Of a stretch of 64,000 bases of DNA, positions 63,930 to 64,000 are shown piece by piece. The notes under the pieces were generated by a model, which worked only from the letters and a program-made list of their open reading frames with translations, was not told where the DNA came from and did not search any database. The stretch is taken from NCBI GenBank assembly GCA_014529385.2, contig CM043967.1, positions 127,633,182 through 127,697,181 of the forward strand, read 5' to 3'. The position numbers were made by a program, and so were the translations under genes. The DNA comes from Adiantum capillus-veneris (taxonomy: Eukaryota > Streptophyta > Polypodiopsida > Polypodiales > Pteridaceae). Numbering within the stretch: position 1 is the first letter of the stretch; each line of letters begins with the position of its first letter.

Positions 63930-64000
63930 TCGTGGCTTCTCGTTTGTTTTCCTCTCGGGTATCCTCCATGCATGGCAAGGTAAATGGAAAATTGTAGCCT

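Overview
The window is a piece of a land-plant nuclear genome that is almost entirely transposable elements, with one recognisable host gene near position 53,000. Evidence for a plant: every readable LTR-retrotransposon primer-binding site is complementary to initiator-methionine tRNA, the gypsy elements carry chromodomain-like tails, the LINE is L1-type with a zf-RVT tail, and the host gene is a plant-type ribose-phosphate pyrophosphokinase (PRS3/PRS4-like). The species cannot be named from this; nested decayed retroelements and very long (GA)n/(GT)n runs suggest a large genome, possibly a fern or other non-seed plant (a guess).

Three recurring gypsy/copia systems are labelled here for convenience. 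G1 is a Ty3/gypsy family with LTRs beginning TGTCACAAAGTGATGACG and ending TGTTACA. G2 is a second gypsy family with about 1.1-1.2 kb LTRs that begin with the palindrome TGTCACGTGACA and end CTTACA. G2 bodies carry a coiled-coil Gag, a His/Asp-rich (HDDL) repeat and an unrecognised accessory reading frame where RT-RNaseH-integrase should be; one separate G2 copy carries RNaseH-integrase-chromodomain instead. The third is a Ty1/copia element with 192-bp LTRs.

Layout. 1-10,095: a minus-strand G2 5' end (LTR 8502-9598, gag 1826-2538) split by an almost complete copia element (2992-8487, target duplication AGCTC) in its primer site, and cut at 1825 by a G1-type element running off the left edge. 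10,106-15,075: copia and G1 fragments. 15,076-33,309: a plus-strand G1 element apparently split between RNaseH and integrase by a 11.6-kb complex of G2 sequence (18,913-30,559). Inside that complex is a complete non-autonomous G2 element (22,393-28,252, target duplication CCCAT) nested in the gag of another G2 copy. 33,310-40,065: G2 LTRs and bodies in both orientations, including a minus-strand RNaseH-integrase copy. 40,066-48,775: a minus-strand G1-like pol cut by a 6.9-kb L1-type LINE (40,741-47,632, perfect 15-bp target duplication). 48,776-52,435: microsatellites, a G1-type LTR with gag remnant, and unassigned DNA. 52,436-53,952: six exons of the PRPP synthetase gene, lacking its N-terminal coding part. 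53,953-64,000: much older gypsy and copia relics, tandem and inverted repeats, and AT-rich DNA with no recognised gene.

How it works together: G2 accessory-ORF elements keep Gag, LTRs, tRNA primer site and polypurine tract but lack RT and integrase, so they would need enzymes from a related autonomous element. Most breaks in the younger elements are single nonsense codons of the CAG-to-TAG, TGG-to-TGA/TAG or CGA-to-TGA kind, as expected from deamination of methylated cytosine in silenced DNA.
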